From Sphingosinicella sp041916975 (lineage in GTDB: Bacteria; Pseudomonadota; Alphaproteobacteria; Sphingomonadales; Sphingomonadaceae): a stretch of 64,000 bases of DNA. Below the pieces are notes generated by a model, which saw nothing but the letters and a program-made list of their open reading frames with translations, did no database searches and had not been told where the DNA came from. The position numbers and the translations under genes were made by a program. The stretch covers positions 248,001-312,000 of the forward strand of contig NZ_JAYRYK010000001.1 of NCBI RefSeq assembly GCF_041916975.1, given 5' to 3'. Below, in pieces: positions 32,232-41,179 of this stretch. Numbering within the stretch: the stretch's first letter is position 1; each line of letters begins with the position of its first letter.

Positions 32232-34212
32232 GCTGCTGATTGCCAACCGGGGCGAGATCGCCCGCCGCATCATCCGCACCGCGCACCGGATGGGCATCGA
32301 AACCGTCGCCGTCTATTCCGAAGCGGATGCAGATGCGCCGCACGTGCATGAGGCCGGGCAAGCCGTGCTGATCGGCCCCGCCCCGGCTTCGGAATCGTAC
32401 CTGCTTGTCGACCGCCTCCTCGATGCCGCCGCGCGCACGAACGCCGACGCCGTGCATCCCGGTTACGGCTTCCTCTCCGAGAACGCCAAGTTCGCGCTCG
32501 CCGTGCGCGATGCGGGGCTGACGTTCGTCGGCCCGCCGGTGAAGGCCATCGACGCGATGGGCCTGAAAGACACTGCCAAGAAGCTGATGAAGACCGCGGG
32601 CGTGCCCGTCACCCCCGGCTATCAGGGCGACGACCAGAGCCTCGCGCGGCTGGAAGCAGCCTCGAAGGCGGTCGGCTATCCGCTGCTGATCAAGGCGGTT
32701 GCGGGCGGCGGCGGCAAGGGGATGCGGCGCGTGGACGACGCGTCCGAATTCGCGGACGCGCTTATCGCAGCGAAGCGCGAGGGCGAGAAGTCGTTCGGCA
32801 ACGACGGTGTGATGATCGAGAAGCTGATCCTGCGCCCCCGCCACGTCGAGGTGCAGGTGTTCGCGGACCGGCACGGCAATGCCGTACACCTGTTCGAGCG
32901 CGACTGTTCGCTGCAGCGCCGCCATCAGAAGGTGATCGAGGAGGCCCCTGCCCCCGGGCTTTCCGCCGCGCTCCGCAAGGCGCTCGGCGCGGCAGCGGTG
33001 AAGGCCGCGACCGCGATCGGCTACGAGGGCGCAGGCACGATCGAGTTCATTCTCGATTGCGACGACGTCGACACCACCGGTGATCCGAAGTTCTACTTCA
33101 TGGAGATGAACACCCGGCTGCAGGTCGAGCACCCGGTGACGGAGTTCATCACCGGCACCGATCTCGTCGAGTGGCAGATCCGGGTGGCGCGCGGCGAGAA
33201 TCTGCCGCTGACGCAGGATCAGCTGCGTATCGAGGGCCATGCGGTCGAGGCACGGCTTTACGCTGAAGACCCCGAGAGCGGCTTCCTGCCTTCCACGGGG
33301 CGGCTGCGCCAGCTCGTCTATCCCGAAGGCCGTCCGGGCGTGCGCATCGACAGCGGCGTCGTGGAAGGCGGCGAGATCAGCATCCACTACGACCCGATGA
33401 TCGCCAAGGTGATTGCTCACGGGGCCGACCGCCAGAGCGCCATCGACCGGCTGGTCGGCGCGCTCGACGCCACGATCGTGGAGGGTGTGCGAACGAACCG
33501 CGCCTTCCTTGCGCGGCTCGTCGATCATCCGTCGTTCCGCGACGGCGATGTGGACACCGGTTTCATCGCGCGCCACGCGGAGAGTCTGAAACCGCCGACA
33601 GACATTCCGGACCGTGTGCTGGCGCTGGCGGCGCTGAGCCGTGTCGGCGGTTATAATCCGCCGTCGGCACAGACGATGTTCGAGCGCGCGGGCGCGTGGC
33701 GGATGAACCTGCCGAGTCGTCGCCATGTCGATCTGTTCCCCGAGGGCGGCGAGAAGCGCACGCTGACGCTGACCCCGGAGGGTGCCGGATACCGTATCGA
33801 AGGCCTCGATGCGCCGGTGAGCGGCGCCGCGGCGTGGACCGGGCCGCAGAGCATCGAGGGCGATCTTGGCGGTGAGCTGCTGCGCGCGACGATCGTGGAA
33901 CGCGAGCACGGCTTCGAGCTTCGCGTCGGCGGCCGCGTTTTCACGGTGCGCACAGCGGCGCCGGATGCCGACGCGCCCGAGGGCGGCAGCGGACGCATCA
34001 CTGCGCCGATGCCGGGCCGTGTGCTCGCCGTGTTCGTGAAGCCGGGCGACAAGGTGGAAGCCGGTGCGCGTCTGCTCGTGCTGGAAGCGATGAAAATGGA
34101 AAACCGCATGACCGCACCGGTTTCGGGCACGGTCGCGAAGGTCGGCGTGGCGGAGGGCGACCAGGTCGCCGAAGGCACGCTGCTGGTTGAAATCGAAAGC
34201 GAGGACCAATGA
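32224..34212 (+). CDS. liuD: methylcrotonoyl-CoA carboxylase, biotin-carrying (alpha) subunit
   Basis: 662 residues. An N-terminal biotin carboxylase domain (KLLIANRGEIARRIIRTA, HPGYGFLSEN, glycine-rich AGGGGKGMR, FMEMNTRLQVEHPVTE) is joined to a linker and a C-terminal biotinyl domain with the acceptor lysine in EAMKME. Carboxylates its own biotin using ATP and bicarbonate and works with the beta subunit. Overlaps liuC by 8 bp and liuA by 4 bp. Confidence 0.95.
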   Translation: MRKLLIANRGEIARRIIRTAHRMGIETVAVYSEADADAPHVHEAGQAVLIGPAPASESYLLVDRLLDAAARTNADAVHPGYGFLSENAKFALAVRDAGLTFVGPPVKAIDAMGLKDTAKKLMKTAGVPVTPGYQGDDQSLARLEAASKAVGYPLLIKAVAGGGGKGMRRVDDASEFADALIAAKREGEKSFGNDGVMIEKLILRPRHVEVQVFADRHGNAVHLFERDCSLQRRHQKVIEEAPAPGLSAALRKALGAAAVKAATAIGYEGAGTIEFILDCDDVDTTGDPKFYFMEMNTRLQVEHPVTEFITGTDLVEWQIRVARGENLPLTQDQLRIEGHAVEARLYAEDPESGFLPSTGRLRQLVYPEGRPGVRIDSGVVEGGEISIHYDPMIAKVIAHGADRQSAIDRLVGALDATIVEGVRTNRAFLARLVDHPSFRDGDVDTGFIARHAESLKPPTDIPDRVLALAALSRVGGYNPPSAQTMFERAGAWRMNLPSRRHVDLFPEGGEKRTLTLTPEGAGYRIEGLDAPVSGAAAWTGPQSIEGDLGGELLRATIVEREHGFELRVGGRVFTVRTAAPDADAPEGGSGRITAPMPGRVLAVFVKPGDKVEAGARLLVLEAMKMENRMTAPVSGTVAKVGVAEGDQVAEGTLLVEIESEDQ

Positions 34213-35372
34213 GCCTGTCCCTTCTCAATTTCGCCCACGGCGAAACCATCGACATGCTGCGTGAAACCGTGCGTGCGTTCGCGCAGGACAAAATCGCGCC
34301 GCGCGCCGCGCAGATCGACGCGGAGAACAAGTTCCCGCGCGATCTTTGGCCGGAGCTTGGCGCGCTCGGCCTTCACGGCATCACCGTTTCGGAGGAGGAC
34401 GGCGGCTCTGGGCTCGGCTACCTCGCGCACGTGGTGGCGATGGAAGAGATCAGCCGCGCTTCGGCCTCGGTGGGCCTCAGCTATGGCGCGCATTCCAACC
34501 TCTGCATCAACCAGCTGAAGCGCTGGGGCACGGCCGAGCAGAAGGCGAAGTATCTGCCGAAGCTGATTTCCGGCGAGCATGTGGGCAGCCTTGCCATGTC
34601 AGAGCCCGGTTCCGGGTCGGACGTCGTCTCGATGCGCCTCAAGGCCGAGCGCAAGAACGACTGCTATGTGCTCAACGGCAACAAGATGTGGATCACCAAC
34701 GGGCCGGAGGCGGACACGCTGATCGTCTACGCCAAGACTGACCCCGAGGCCGGCCCGCGCGGCATCACCGCGTTTCTCATCGAGCGCGGCTTCAAGGGCT
34801 TCTCGACGGCGCAGAAGCTCGACAAGCTCGGGATGCGTGGTTCGGACACGTGCGAGCTGGTGTTCGAGGATTGCGAAGTGCCTTACGAGAACATCGTCGG
34901 CGAAGAGGGCAAGGGCGTGAACGTGCTCATGTCCGGGCTCGACTACGAGCGTGTGGTGCTTTCGGGCGGCCCGCTCGGCATCATGGCCGCGGCGCTCGAC
35001 GTCGTCGTGCCCTATGTCCACGAGCGCAAGCAGTTCGGAAAGGCCATCGGCACCTTCCAGCTCATGCAGGGCAAGATCGCCGACATGTACGTGACCTTCT
35101 CCACGGCGCGCTCCTACGTTTACGCCGTGGCGCAGGCGTGCGACCGGGGCGAGACGACGCGCAAGGACGCGGCGGGCTGCATCCTCTATTCCGCCGAGAA
35201 GGCGACATGGATGGCACTCGAAGCGATTCAGACACTTGGCGGCAACGGCTACATCAACGAGTATCCGACCGGACGCCTGCTGCGCGACGCCAAGCTCTAC
35301 GAGATCGGCGCGGGCACGAGCGAAATTCGCCGCTACCTCATCGGCCGCGAGCTGTTCGAGGAAACTGCCTGA
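34209..35372 (+). CDS. liuA: isovaleryl-CoA dehydrogenase
   Basis: 387-residue acyl-CoA dehydrogenase. ACAD signatures are present: LAMSEPGSGSDVVSM (residues ~128-143), WITNGPEADTLIVYAKTD, and YINEYPTGRLLRDAKLYEIGAGTSEIRR at the C-terminus. Oxidises isovaleryl-CoA to 3-methylcrotonoyl-CoA and passes electrons to ETF, whose quinone oxidoreductase is encoded at about 52 kb. Last catabolic gene of the liu unit. No HMG-CoA lyase gene follows. Confidence 0.95.
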   Translation: MSLSLLNFAHGETIDMLRETVRAFAQDKIAPRAAQIDAENKFPRDLWPELGALGLHGITVSEEDGGSGLGYLAHVVAMEEISRASASVGLSYGAHSNLCINQLKRWGTAEQKAKYLPKLISGEHVGSLAMSEPGSGSDVVSMRLKAERKNDCYVLNGNKMWITNGPEADTLIVYAKTDPEAGPRGITAFLIERGFKGFSTAQKLDKLGMRGSDTCELVFEDCEVPYENIVGEEGKGVNVLMSGLDYERVVLSGGPLGIMAAALDVVVPYVHERKQFGKAIGTFQLMQGKIADMYVTFSTARSYVYAVAQACDRGETTRKDAAGCILYSAEKATWMALEAIQTLGGNGYINEYPTGRLLRDAKLYEIGAGTSEIRRYLIGRELFEETA

Positions 35373-35388
35373 CCTGAAAGGACCGCCC

Positions 35389-35901
35389 ATGCGCCGACTG
35401 CTGCCGTTTCTCCTGATGATGATCGCGGCACCGGCGCTGGCGGCGACGCCTGAGGAACGGCTTGCGGCAGCGGGGCACACCCTGCCGCCTGCGCCGAAGC
35501 CTGCGGCGACCTATGTGACATCGGTCGAAACCGGGAACCTGCTGTTTCTCTCCGGCCATATCGACTGCATCGGTGGGGGCAAGCGCGGCAAGGTGGGTGC
35601 CGACGTCACGCTCGATGAGGGCAAGGCCGAAGCGCAGCGCGTCGGTCTCTGTATGCTGGCGACGATCAAGGACGCGCTCGGCGGCGACCTTTCGCGCGTG
35701 AAGCGCTTTGTGCGCATCCTCGGCATGGTGAACAGCGCGCCGGATTTCGTCCAGCACCCACAGGTCATCAACGGCTTTTCGGAATTGATGAAAACGGCGT
35801 TCGGCGACGCTGGGCTCGCCGCGCGCTCGGCCGTGGGTGTGGCTTCGCTACCCGCGGGCTATGCGGTCGAGATCGAGGCGACGATCGAAATCGCGCGCTG
35901 A
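35389..35901 (+). CDS. secreted RidA family protein
   Basis: 170 residues from the ATG at 35389 (AAAGGA 6 bp upstream). Residues 1-19 form a signal peptide (MRRLLPFLLMMIAAPALAA), followed by a RidA/YjgF domain with GNLLFLSGHID and the conserved AARSAVGVASLP whose Arg binds the carboxylate in deaminating members. Export is unusual, since RidA normally hydrolyses enamine/imine intermediates in the cytoplasm. It lies 16 bp after liuA, and its stop overlaps the mobA start by 1 bp. Confidence 0.88.
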   Translation: MRRLLPFLLMMIAAPALAATPEERLAAAGHTLPPAPKPAATYVTSVETGNLLFLSGHIDCIGGGKRGKVGADVTLDEGKAEAQRVGLCMLATIKDALGGDLSRVKRFVRILGMVNSAPDFVQHPQVINGFSELMKTAFGDAGLAARSAVGVASLPAGYAVEIEATIEIAR

Positions 35902-36401
35902 TGCGCATTCTCGGTGCCGTGCTCGCAGGTGGGGAAAGCCGCCGCTTCGGGAGCGACAAGGCTGAGGCCCTGCTGGATGGCAAACGCCTGATCGACCACG
36001 CCGCCGCCAGCATCGCGGCCTTCTGTGAAACCGTGGTGATCGTGGGGCGTACCGGGGGTGTCCCGGATCGCCCTGCCCCCGGCCTTGGTCCGCTCGGAGG
36101 CTTGTGCGGTGCGCTCACTTACGGGGCGGAAGCGGGCTTCGAGGCCGTGTTGACGACAGCCTGTGATGTGCCGGACCTGTCCGAGCTGCTGCTGTCGGCA
36201 CTGGCGGCGTCGCCGCCCGCCGTGGTCGCTAGCCTGCCGGTCGTCGGCGTGTGGCCCACATCGTTCGCGGGCCCGCTCGCGGATTATCTCGAAAGCGGAT
36301 CGCCGCGCGCCATGCGGGCGTGGTGCGAGACGGCGAGCGCAACGATGGTGGCGTGGCCGGAGCCGATCCGGAACATCAATCGGCCAGAGGACCTACGCTG
36401 A
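35901..36401 (+). CDS. mobA: molybdenum cofactor guanylyltransferase
   Basis: 166 residues. The nucleotidyltransferase loop LAGGESRRFGSDKA (residues 8-21) and the acidic TACDVPDL motif are both present. Short for MobA (about 190) but both ends look intact. Attaches GMP to molybdopterin. moaB, another cofactor gene, is at 54.1 kb. Overlaps the convergent fabZ by 9 bp. Confidence 0.88.
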   Translation: MRILGAVLAGGESRRFGSDKAEALLDGKRLIDHAAASIAAFCETVVIVGRTGGVPDRPAPGLGPLGGLCGALTYGAEAGFEAVLTTACDVPDLSELLLSALAASPPAVVASLPVVGVWPTSFAGPLADYLESGSPRAMRAWCETASATMVAWPEPIRNINRPEDLR

Positions 36402-36857
36402 GGGCGGGTCCGCGATCATTGCGGTGAAACTGCATTCCGCCGCGACCTTGCCGCCAACGATGCTGGCCACGCCGTTGAACTTGCAGACCCGCGAGCGGCG
36501 CTGCGCGAATTCGACGTCGAGGTTCAGGAGAACGCCCGGCTCGACTGGCTGGCGGAATTTGGCGTTTTCGATCGCCATGAACAGCACCAGCTTGCCGAGC
36601 GCCTCGTCGCCGAGCGACTTCATCGCGAGCACGCCCGCGGTCTGCGCGAGCGCCTCGACGATCAGCACGCCCGGCATGATCGGGCGCTGGGGGAAGTGGC
36701 CCTGGAAGAACGGCTCATTGATCGTCACCGCCTTGATGCCGCGCGCGCGCTCGTTCGGCACGAAATCGACCACGCGGTCGACGAGCAGCATGGGATAGCG
36801 GTGCGGGAGCAGTGCCATCACTGCTCCCACCTCGATCGCGTCGAAGCTTTCCGACAA
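36393..36857 (-). CDS. fabZ: 3-hydroxyacyl-ACP dehydratase
   Basis: 154 residues with the hot-dog fold. LLPHRYPMLLVDRV and the catalytic GHFPQRPIMPGVLIVEALAQ (His and Glu) are diagnostic. Dehydrates 3-hydroxyacyl-ACP in fatty acid synthesis. It is last in the minus-strand cluster, 11 bp after skp. In LPS-making alphaproteobacteria lpxD lies just before and lpxA after; neither is here. Confidence 0.96.
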   Translation of the reverse strand: MSESFDAIEVGAVMALLPHRYPMLLVDRVVDFVPNERARGIKAVTINEPFFQGHFPQRPIMPGVLIVEALAQTAGVLAMKSLGDEALGKLVLFMAIENAKFRQPVEPGVLLNLDVEFAQRRSRVCKFNGVASIVGGKVAAECSFTAMIADPPSA

Positions 36858-36868
36858 GGCCCTGGCCG

Positions 36869-37429
36869 TTACTTCTGCGCCGGGGCGGCCGGCGGGTTCA
36901 CGTTGACGCGCGGCAGCGCCGAGTTGAGGCGCGTCATCACCTCGTTCGTCACGTCGAGCGACTGCGCGGTGGCGAGCGTCACGTCACGGTCGAGCGCGAG
37001 GCTCGCGCCCTTCTCACGCATCACGGCGGTGATGATCGGGTTCACGGCTTCGAGAATCTGCTGGCGCACGTACTGCACGGAACGGGCATAATCCTGCTCC
37101 TTGCCGCGCACTTCGTTCTCGGCGGTCACCTGGCGCTGCTGAAGCTCCTTGGCCTTCGCCTGGAACGCTTCCTTCGCCATCGACGGCTGCGCCTTCTGCA
37201 GGCTCTCGTACTCGCCGCGGAACTGGTCGCCGAGCGTCTTGGCGCGCGCCTGCACGCTTTCGAATTTCGCCTTCAGCTGCGGCTCGGCGCTCTTCGAAGC
37301 CGCCGACTCCGCCGCGATGCGGCCCATGTCGACGACGACGATCGGCGGTGCTGCCTGTGCCAGCGCAACAGTCGGAAGCGCCGTGAACGCGAGAGCGCCG
37401 GCAATGACGGCGCGAGTAAGCATTTTCAT
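36869..37429 (-). CDS. skp: OmpH/Skp family periplasmic chaperone
   Basis: 186 residues with signal peptide (ending PTVALA, then QAAPP), an N-terminal VVVDMGRIAAESAASK strand, and a long charged alpha-helical region (about residues 55-130, rich in Lys, Glu, Gln) that forms the Skp tentacles. Carries outer-membrane proteins across the periplasm to BamA, encoded immediately upstream (1-bp overlap). The Pro/Ala tail is low-complexity. Confidence 0.9.
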   Translation of the reverse strand: MKMLTRAVIAGALAFTALPTVALAQAAPPIVVVDMGRIAAESAASKSAEPQLKAKFESVQARAKTLGDQFRGEYESLQKAQPSMAKEAFQAKAKELQQRQVTAENEVRGKEQDYARSVQYVRQQILEAVNPIITAVMREKGASLALDRDVTLATAQSLDVTNEVMTRLNSALPRVNVNPPAAPAQK

Positions 37430-39987
37430 CAGAATTGGGTCCCTACGTTGAATTGGAACAATTTGGTATCATCGCCGTCCTGTTTGACGAGCGCCTTGGC
37501 GACGTCAATACGGAACGGGCCGAATGGAGAGTTCCAGTTGACGCCGAAGCCGACGGCGACACGCGGCTTCCAAGTGTCGCCCAGGTAGAACTCCTTGAAG
37601 CCGGCTTGATATGTCGGATCGCCGTTGGCGTCGACGCCGGTCTGAATTTGCCGGATATCCTGCAGGTCCGTGGACGGATCGAAATCCGTGTTCCACAGCG
37701 CACCGACATCGACGAATACCGACGGCCGGAGGCCCATCTCGGCGGCGCCTGCGCTCAGCGGAATCTGCACCTCGGCGCGCACCTGATAATAGGTCTCGCC
37801 GCCGATCGAGTCGTCCTGCGCCCCGCTGTTGTCGGTCAGCAGCGTGTAGTCCGCCGGATCGGAAGCGCTTGCGCTGTCATAGTAGCGGCGGATCACGCGC
37901 GGGCCGATGCCGCGGATGTCGAAGCCGCGCATACGCGGTTCGCCGAGGAAGAAGCGGTCGGTGAGGCGAATGTTGTCGCCGCCCCAGCCGAATATATAGC
38001 CCGCTTCAAGCCCGAGGTTCAGGATGAAGCCGCTGCCGAACAGGTTCCAGTACTTGTCGGCGTTGAGGCGCGAGCGCACGTACTGCACACTGCCCCCGAC
38101 ACCCGCGATGTCCTGGCTGACCATGAAGCGATGGCCTGCGCTCGGACGGATCGCATTGTTGCGCGTGTCGTAGGCGATCGAATAGCCGAGCGAGGAGGTC
38201 GTGCGCTTGCCGACCGCATCGCAAAGGAAGCGGCCCGCGAGCAGCGGATTGCAGACGCCGTTCGTGTAGAAGGTGCTCTGGTCGAGCGACACATCGTCGT
38301 AGCTGAGGCCGTAGCGGAAGGATGCCGACCAGAATTCAGTGATCGGGAAGCCCGTGCGAATCTGGAAACCGGTGGTCGACTGCTCGTAAGTGGTATCGCG
38401 GTCGCCGTTCCCGAGGAAGCGGAAGCTATTGTAATCGCGCCGGAAGATGTCGCCCCCGAGCGCGAGGTTGCGCCCGAATAGATACGGCTCGGTGAAGCCC
38501 AGCTCGACCGACTGCGAATATTTCGACCAGTTGACCGAGGCCCGGAGTTCCTGGCCCATGCCGCGGAAGTTGCGCTGCCGGATCGACAGGTTGACGAGGA
38601 AGTTCTCGAGGCTGGAATAGCCTGCCGAGACCTGAAGCTCGCCGGTCGCCTGCTCCTCGAGGTTGGCTTCGAGGATCACCTTGTCCGGCCCCGAGCCCTG
38701 CTTTTGCTGGATTTCGAGGTTTTCCTGGAAGTAGCCGAGGCTCTGGATGCGGTCGCGCGAGCGCTTGACGCGGAAGCTGTTGAAGGCGTCGCCCTCCGCG
38801 AGGCGGAACTCGCGGCGGATCACATGATCCTTGGTGATCGTGTTGCCGTTGATCTCGACACGCTCCACGTAAACGCGCGGCGTTTCGTTGATGACGAACG
38901 TCACCCCCATCTCGCGCTTTTCCTTGTCGCGGTTGAAGCGGGGGTTGATGTCGGCAAATGCGTAGCCGAGGAGACCGACCGATTCCGACAGGCTCGTCAC
39001 CGTGTCCTCGATCTCCTTGGCATTGTACCAGTCGCCCTGCTTCATCGGAAGCATGCGCTTGAAGTTCTCTTCCTTGATGTCGCGGATCTGGCTTTCGAGA
39101 TCGACCTCGCCGAACTTGTAGCGCTCGCCTTCCTCCACCACGTAGGTGATGATGAAGTCCTTGCGGTCCGGCGTCAGCTCGGCGACCGACGACACCACGC
39201 GGAAGTCCGCATAGCCCTGCGTCAGGTAATATTGGCGCAGCTTCTGCTGGTCATAGGCCGAGCGATCGGGATCGTACGTGTCGTTCGAGGTGAAGAACTT
39301 GTACCACTTGGCTTCCTTGGTGGCCATTTCGCCGCGCAGGTCGCCATCCGAGAACTTGGTGTTGCCGACGATGTTGATGCGGCGGACCTTGGACTTGGGC
39401 CCCTCGTCGATCTCGAACACCACATCGACGCGGTTCTGGTCGAGCTGGACGATCTTGGGCTCGACGGCAGCGGCGAAGCGGCCCTGGCGCCGATACAGCT
39501 CCAGGATGCGGGCGACGTCCGCGCGCGCCTTGGAGCGCGTGAAGATCTGGCGCGGCGCGAGCTTGATCTCGTCCTTGAACTTCTCGTCCTTCACGCGCTT
39601 GTTGCCTTCAAGCACGATGCGGTTGACGACGGGGTTCTCGCGCACGTCGACGATCAGCTCGCCGTCTCGGTCGCGGATCGTCACGTCCGCGAAGAGCTCG
39701 GTCGCGTAGAGGTCCTTCAGCGCGCGGTCGAGTCGGTTGCGATCGTAGCTGTCGCCGGCCGACAGACCCACGTACGAGCGCACCGTCTCCGGCTCCAGAC
39801 GCTCCGCACCGCGGATCGTGATCGAACGCACAACACCAGACTGCTGGGCGGCGGCAGTGGGCGCGGGCGTGGCTTCCGGGGCCGCTGGCGCAGGCTGCGC
39901 GTCTTGCGCCAGCGCGGGCTGCGACAGGCCGAGCGCACTGCCGAGGAGCAGTGCAGAGACCCAGTTACGATGCATGGCGGCCGGCAT
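37429..39987 (-). CDS. bamA: outer membrane protein assembly factor BamA
   Basis: About 852 residues from the ATG at 39987; other in-frame starts lie at 40026 (TTG), 40005 (GTG, with GGGGA upstream) and 39975 (ATG). A signal peptide ends at ALA/QDAQ, then an Ala/Pro-rich stretch, five POTRA domains (about residues 55-430, with repeats such as GAERLEPETVRSYV and GNKRVKDEKFKDEI) and a C-terminal beta-barrel with RGFDIRGIGPR and terminal FQFNVGTQF. Inserts beta-barrel proteins in the outer membrane. Lies 56 bp after rseP (1-bp overlap with skp). Confidence 0.95.
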   Translation of the reverse strand: MPAAMHRNWVSALLLGSALGLSQPALAQDAQPAPAAPEATPAPTAAAQQSGVVRSITIRGAERLEPETVRSYVGLSAGDSYDRNRLDRALKDLYATELFADVTIRDRDGELIVDVRENPVVNRIVLEGNKRVKDEKFKDEIKLAPRQIFTRSKARADVARILELYRRQGRFAAAVEPKIVQLDQNRVDVVFEIDEGPKSKVRRINIVGNTKFSDGDLRGEMATKEAKWYKFFTSNDTYDPDRSAYDQQKLRQYYLTQGYADFRVVSSVAELTPDRKDFIITYVVEEGERYKFGEVDLESQIRDIKEENFKRMLPMKQGDWYNAKEIEDTVTSLSESVGLLGYAFADINPRFNRDKEKREMGVTFVINETPRVYVERVEINGNTITKDHVIRREFRLAEGDAFNSFRVKRSRDRIQSLGYFQENLEIQQKQGSGPDKVILEANLEEQATGELQVSAGYSSLENFLVNLSIRQRNFRGMGQELRASVNWSKYSQSVELGFTEPYLFGRNLALGGDIFRRDYNSFRFLGNGDRDTTYEQSTTGFQIRTGFPITEFWSASFRYGLSYDDVSLDQSTFYTNGVCNPLLAGRFLCDAVGKRTTSSLGYSIAYDTRNNAIRPSAGHRFMVSQDIAGVGGSVQYVRSRLNADKYWNLFGSGFILNLGLEAGYIFGWGGDNIRLTDRFFLGEPRMRGFDIRGIGPRVIRRYYDSASASDPADYTLLTDNSGAQDDSIGGETYYQVRAEVQIPLSAGAAEMGLRPSVFVDVGALWNTDFDPSTDLQDIRQIQTGVDANGDPTYQAGFKEFYLGDTWKPRVAVGFGVNWNSPFGPFRIDVAKALVKQDGDDTKLFQFNVGTQF

Positions 39988-40042
39988 CAGCGTCTGTTGG
40001 CCCACAGGTTCCCCACTCTCGTTCAAATCTTATGGCCGCATC

Positions 40043-41179
40043 TCAGCCGATTAGCCCGGCGACATGCTTGAACACGCCAAAAGATGCAAGGTCGTTCCAG
40101 GTTACGATCAGCATGAAGGAGATGAGAAGTGCAAAGCCGGTCATGAAAGCCCACTCCTGCACCTGCGGCGGAATCGGCTTCCGGCGCACAGCCTCCGCTG
40201 CGTAGATCGCGAGGTGCCCCCCATCCAGCATCGGGATGGGAAGCAGGTTGATGAAGCCAAGGTTGATCGAGACGAGCGCCATCAGGTTCACGAAGGCCTC
40301 GATGCCCATCGTACCCGCCTGCCCCGAGACCTCCGCGATCTTGAGCGGTCCGCCGAGTTCCTTCACGGAACGCCTGCCGGTGACGATCTGAACGAGGCCT
40401 TCCACCATCATGCCCGTGGTGTCGAACACCGCCTCGGTTCCGTACCAGAGCGATTCCACGGGGCCGCGCTCGATAACGCCGCGCTCTTCACCGATGAGGC
40501 CGATGCGCGGGATCTTGAAGGTCTTGCCGAAGCGATCCTTCTCCTCGATGAGGTCGGGTGTCAGCACGATGTTGCGCACCGAGCCCCCACGCTCGAAATC
40601 GACCGAAACGGGCGTACCGGGGTTGATCATCACGATGCCGATGATGTCCTCGAACCGCTCGATCGCCTTGCCATCCACCTTGAGGATACGGTCGCCGGGG
40701 GCGAGCCCTGCCCTGTCCGCCGCCGATTCCGTCACGATGTTGGAAACGACGGGCGAAGTGTAGCTCTGGCCGTAAATCGCGATGAACGTCGCGAAGATCA
40801 GGATCGCCGCCGCGAAGTTTACGAACGGCCCCGCCGCGACGATGATCGCGCGCTGCCACAGCGGCTTGAAGGCGAACAGGAATGGCTTTTCGGCCGGATT
40901 CACGCGCGCAGCCTCCTGCGGCAGGCTCGCAGCGTTGGCATCGCCGGTAAACTTCACATAGCCGCCGAGCGGCAACCAGCCGACCTTCCAGCGCTCGCCG
41001 CGCCGATTCGTCCAGCCGAAGATCTCCCGGCCGAAACCGATCGAGAAGCTGTCCACCGCCGTGTTGAACATGCGCCCGGCGAGGTAATGGCCCATCTCGT
41101 GGATGAACACGAGCGGGCTGATCATCGCCACGAACATCAGGATCGTGAACAGGATCCCCGGAGACGGCAGGATTTCCAT
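40043..41179 (-). CDS. rseP: RIP metalloprotease, site-2 protease
   Basis: 378 residues. Zinc motif HEMGH (FIHEMGHYLAG) lies in the first membrane segment, one PDZ domain is in the middle (APGDRILKVDGKAIERFEDI), and the third zinc ligand is in LPIPMLDGGHL near the C-terminal membrane helices. Cleaves anti-sigma factors and signal-peptide remnants in the inner membrane. Overlaps dxr by 1 bp. Confidence 0.95.
   Translation of the reverse strand: MEILPSPGILFTILMFVAMISPLVFIHEMGHYLAGRMFNTAVDSFSIGFGREIFGWTNRRGERWKVGWLPLGGYVKFTGDANAASLPQEAARVNPAEKPFLFAFKPLWQRAIIVAAGPFVNFAAAILIFATFIAIYGQSYTSPVVSNIVTESAADRAGLAPGDRILKVDGKAIERFEDIIGIVMINPGTPVSVDFERGGSVRNIVLTPDLIEEKDRFGKTFKIPRIGLIGEERGVIERGPVESLWYGTEAVFDTTGMMVEGLVQIVTGRRSVKELGGPLKIAEVSGQAGTMGIEAFVNLMALVSINLGFINLLPIPMLDGGHLAIYAAEAVRRKPIPPQVQEWAFMTGFALLISFMLIVTWNDLASFGVFKHVAGLIG

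Noticed and set aside
29732..34209. Very long minus-strand open frames (up to ~800 codons) opposite liuB-liuC-liuD
   Set aside because: They mirror strongly conserved carboxylase genes, show low-complexity Arg/His/Ala-rich translations and have no motif of their own.
39987..40026. Longer N-terminus for BamA starting at TTG 40026
   Set aside because: It adds a non-signal-like stretch before the signal peptide. The ATG at 39987 gives a normal signal peptide, although the GTG at 40005 cannot be excluded.
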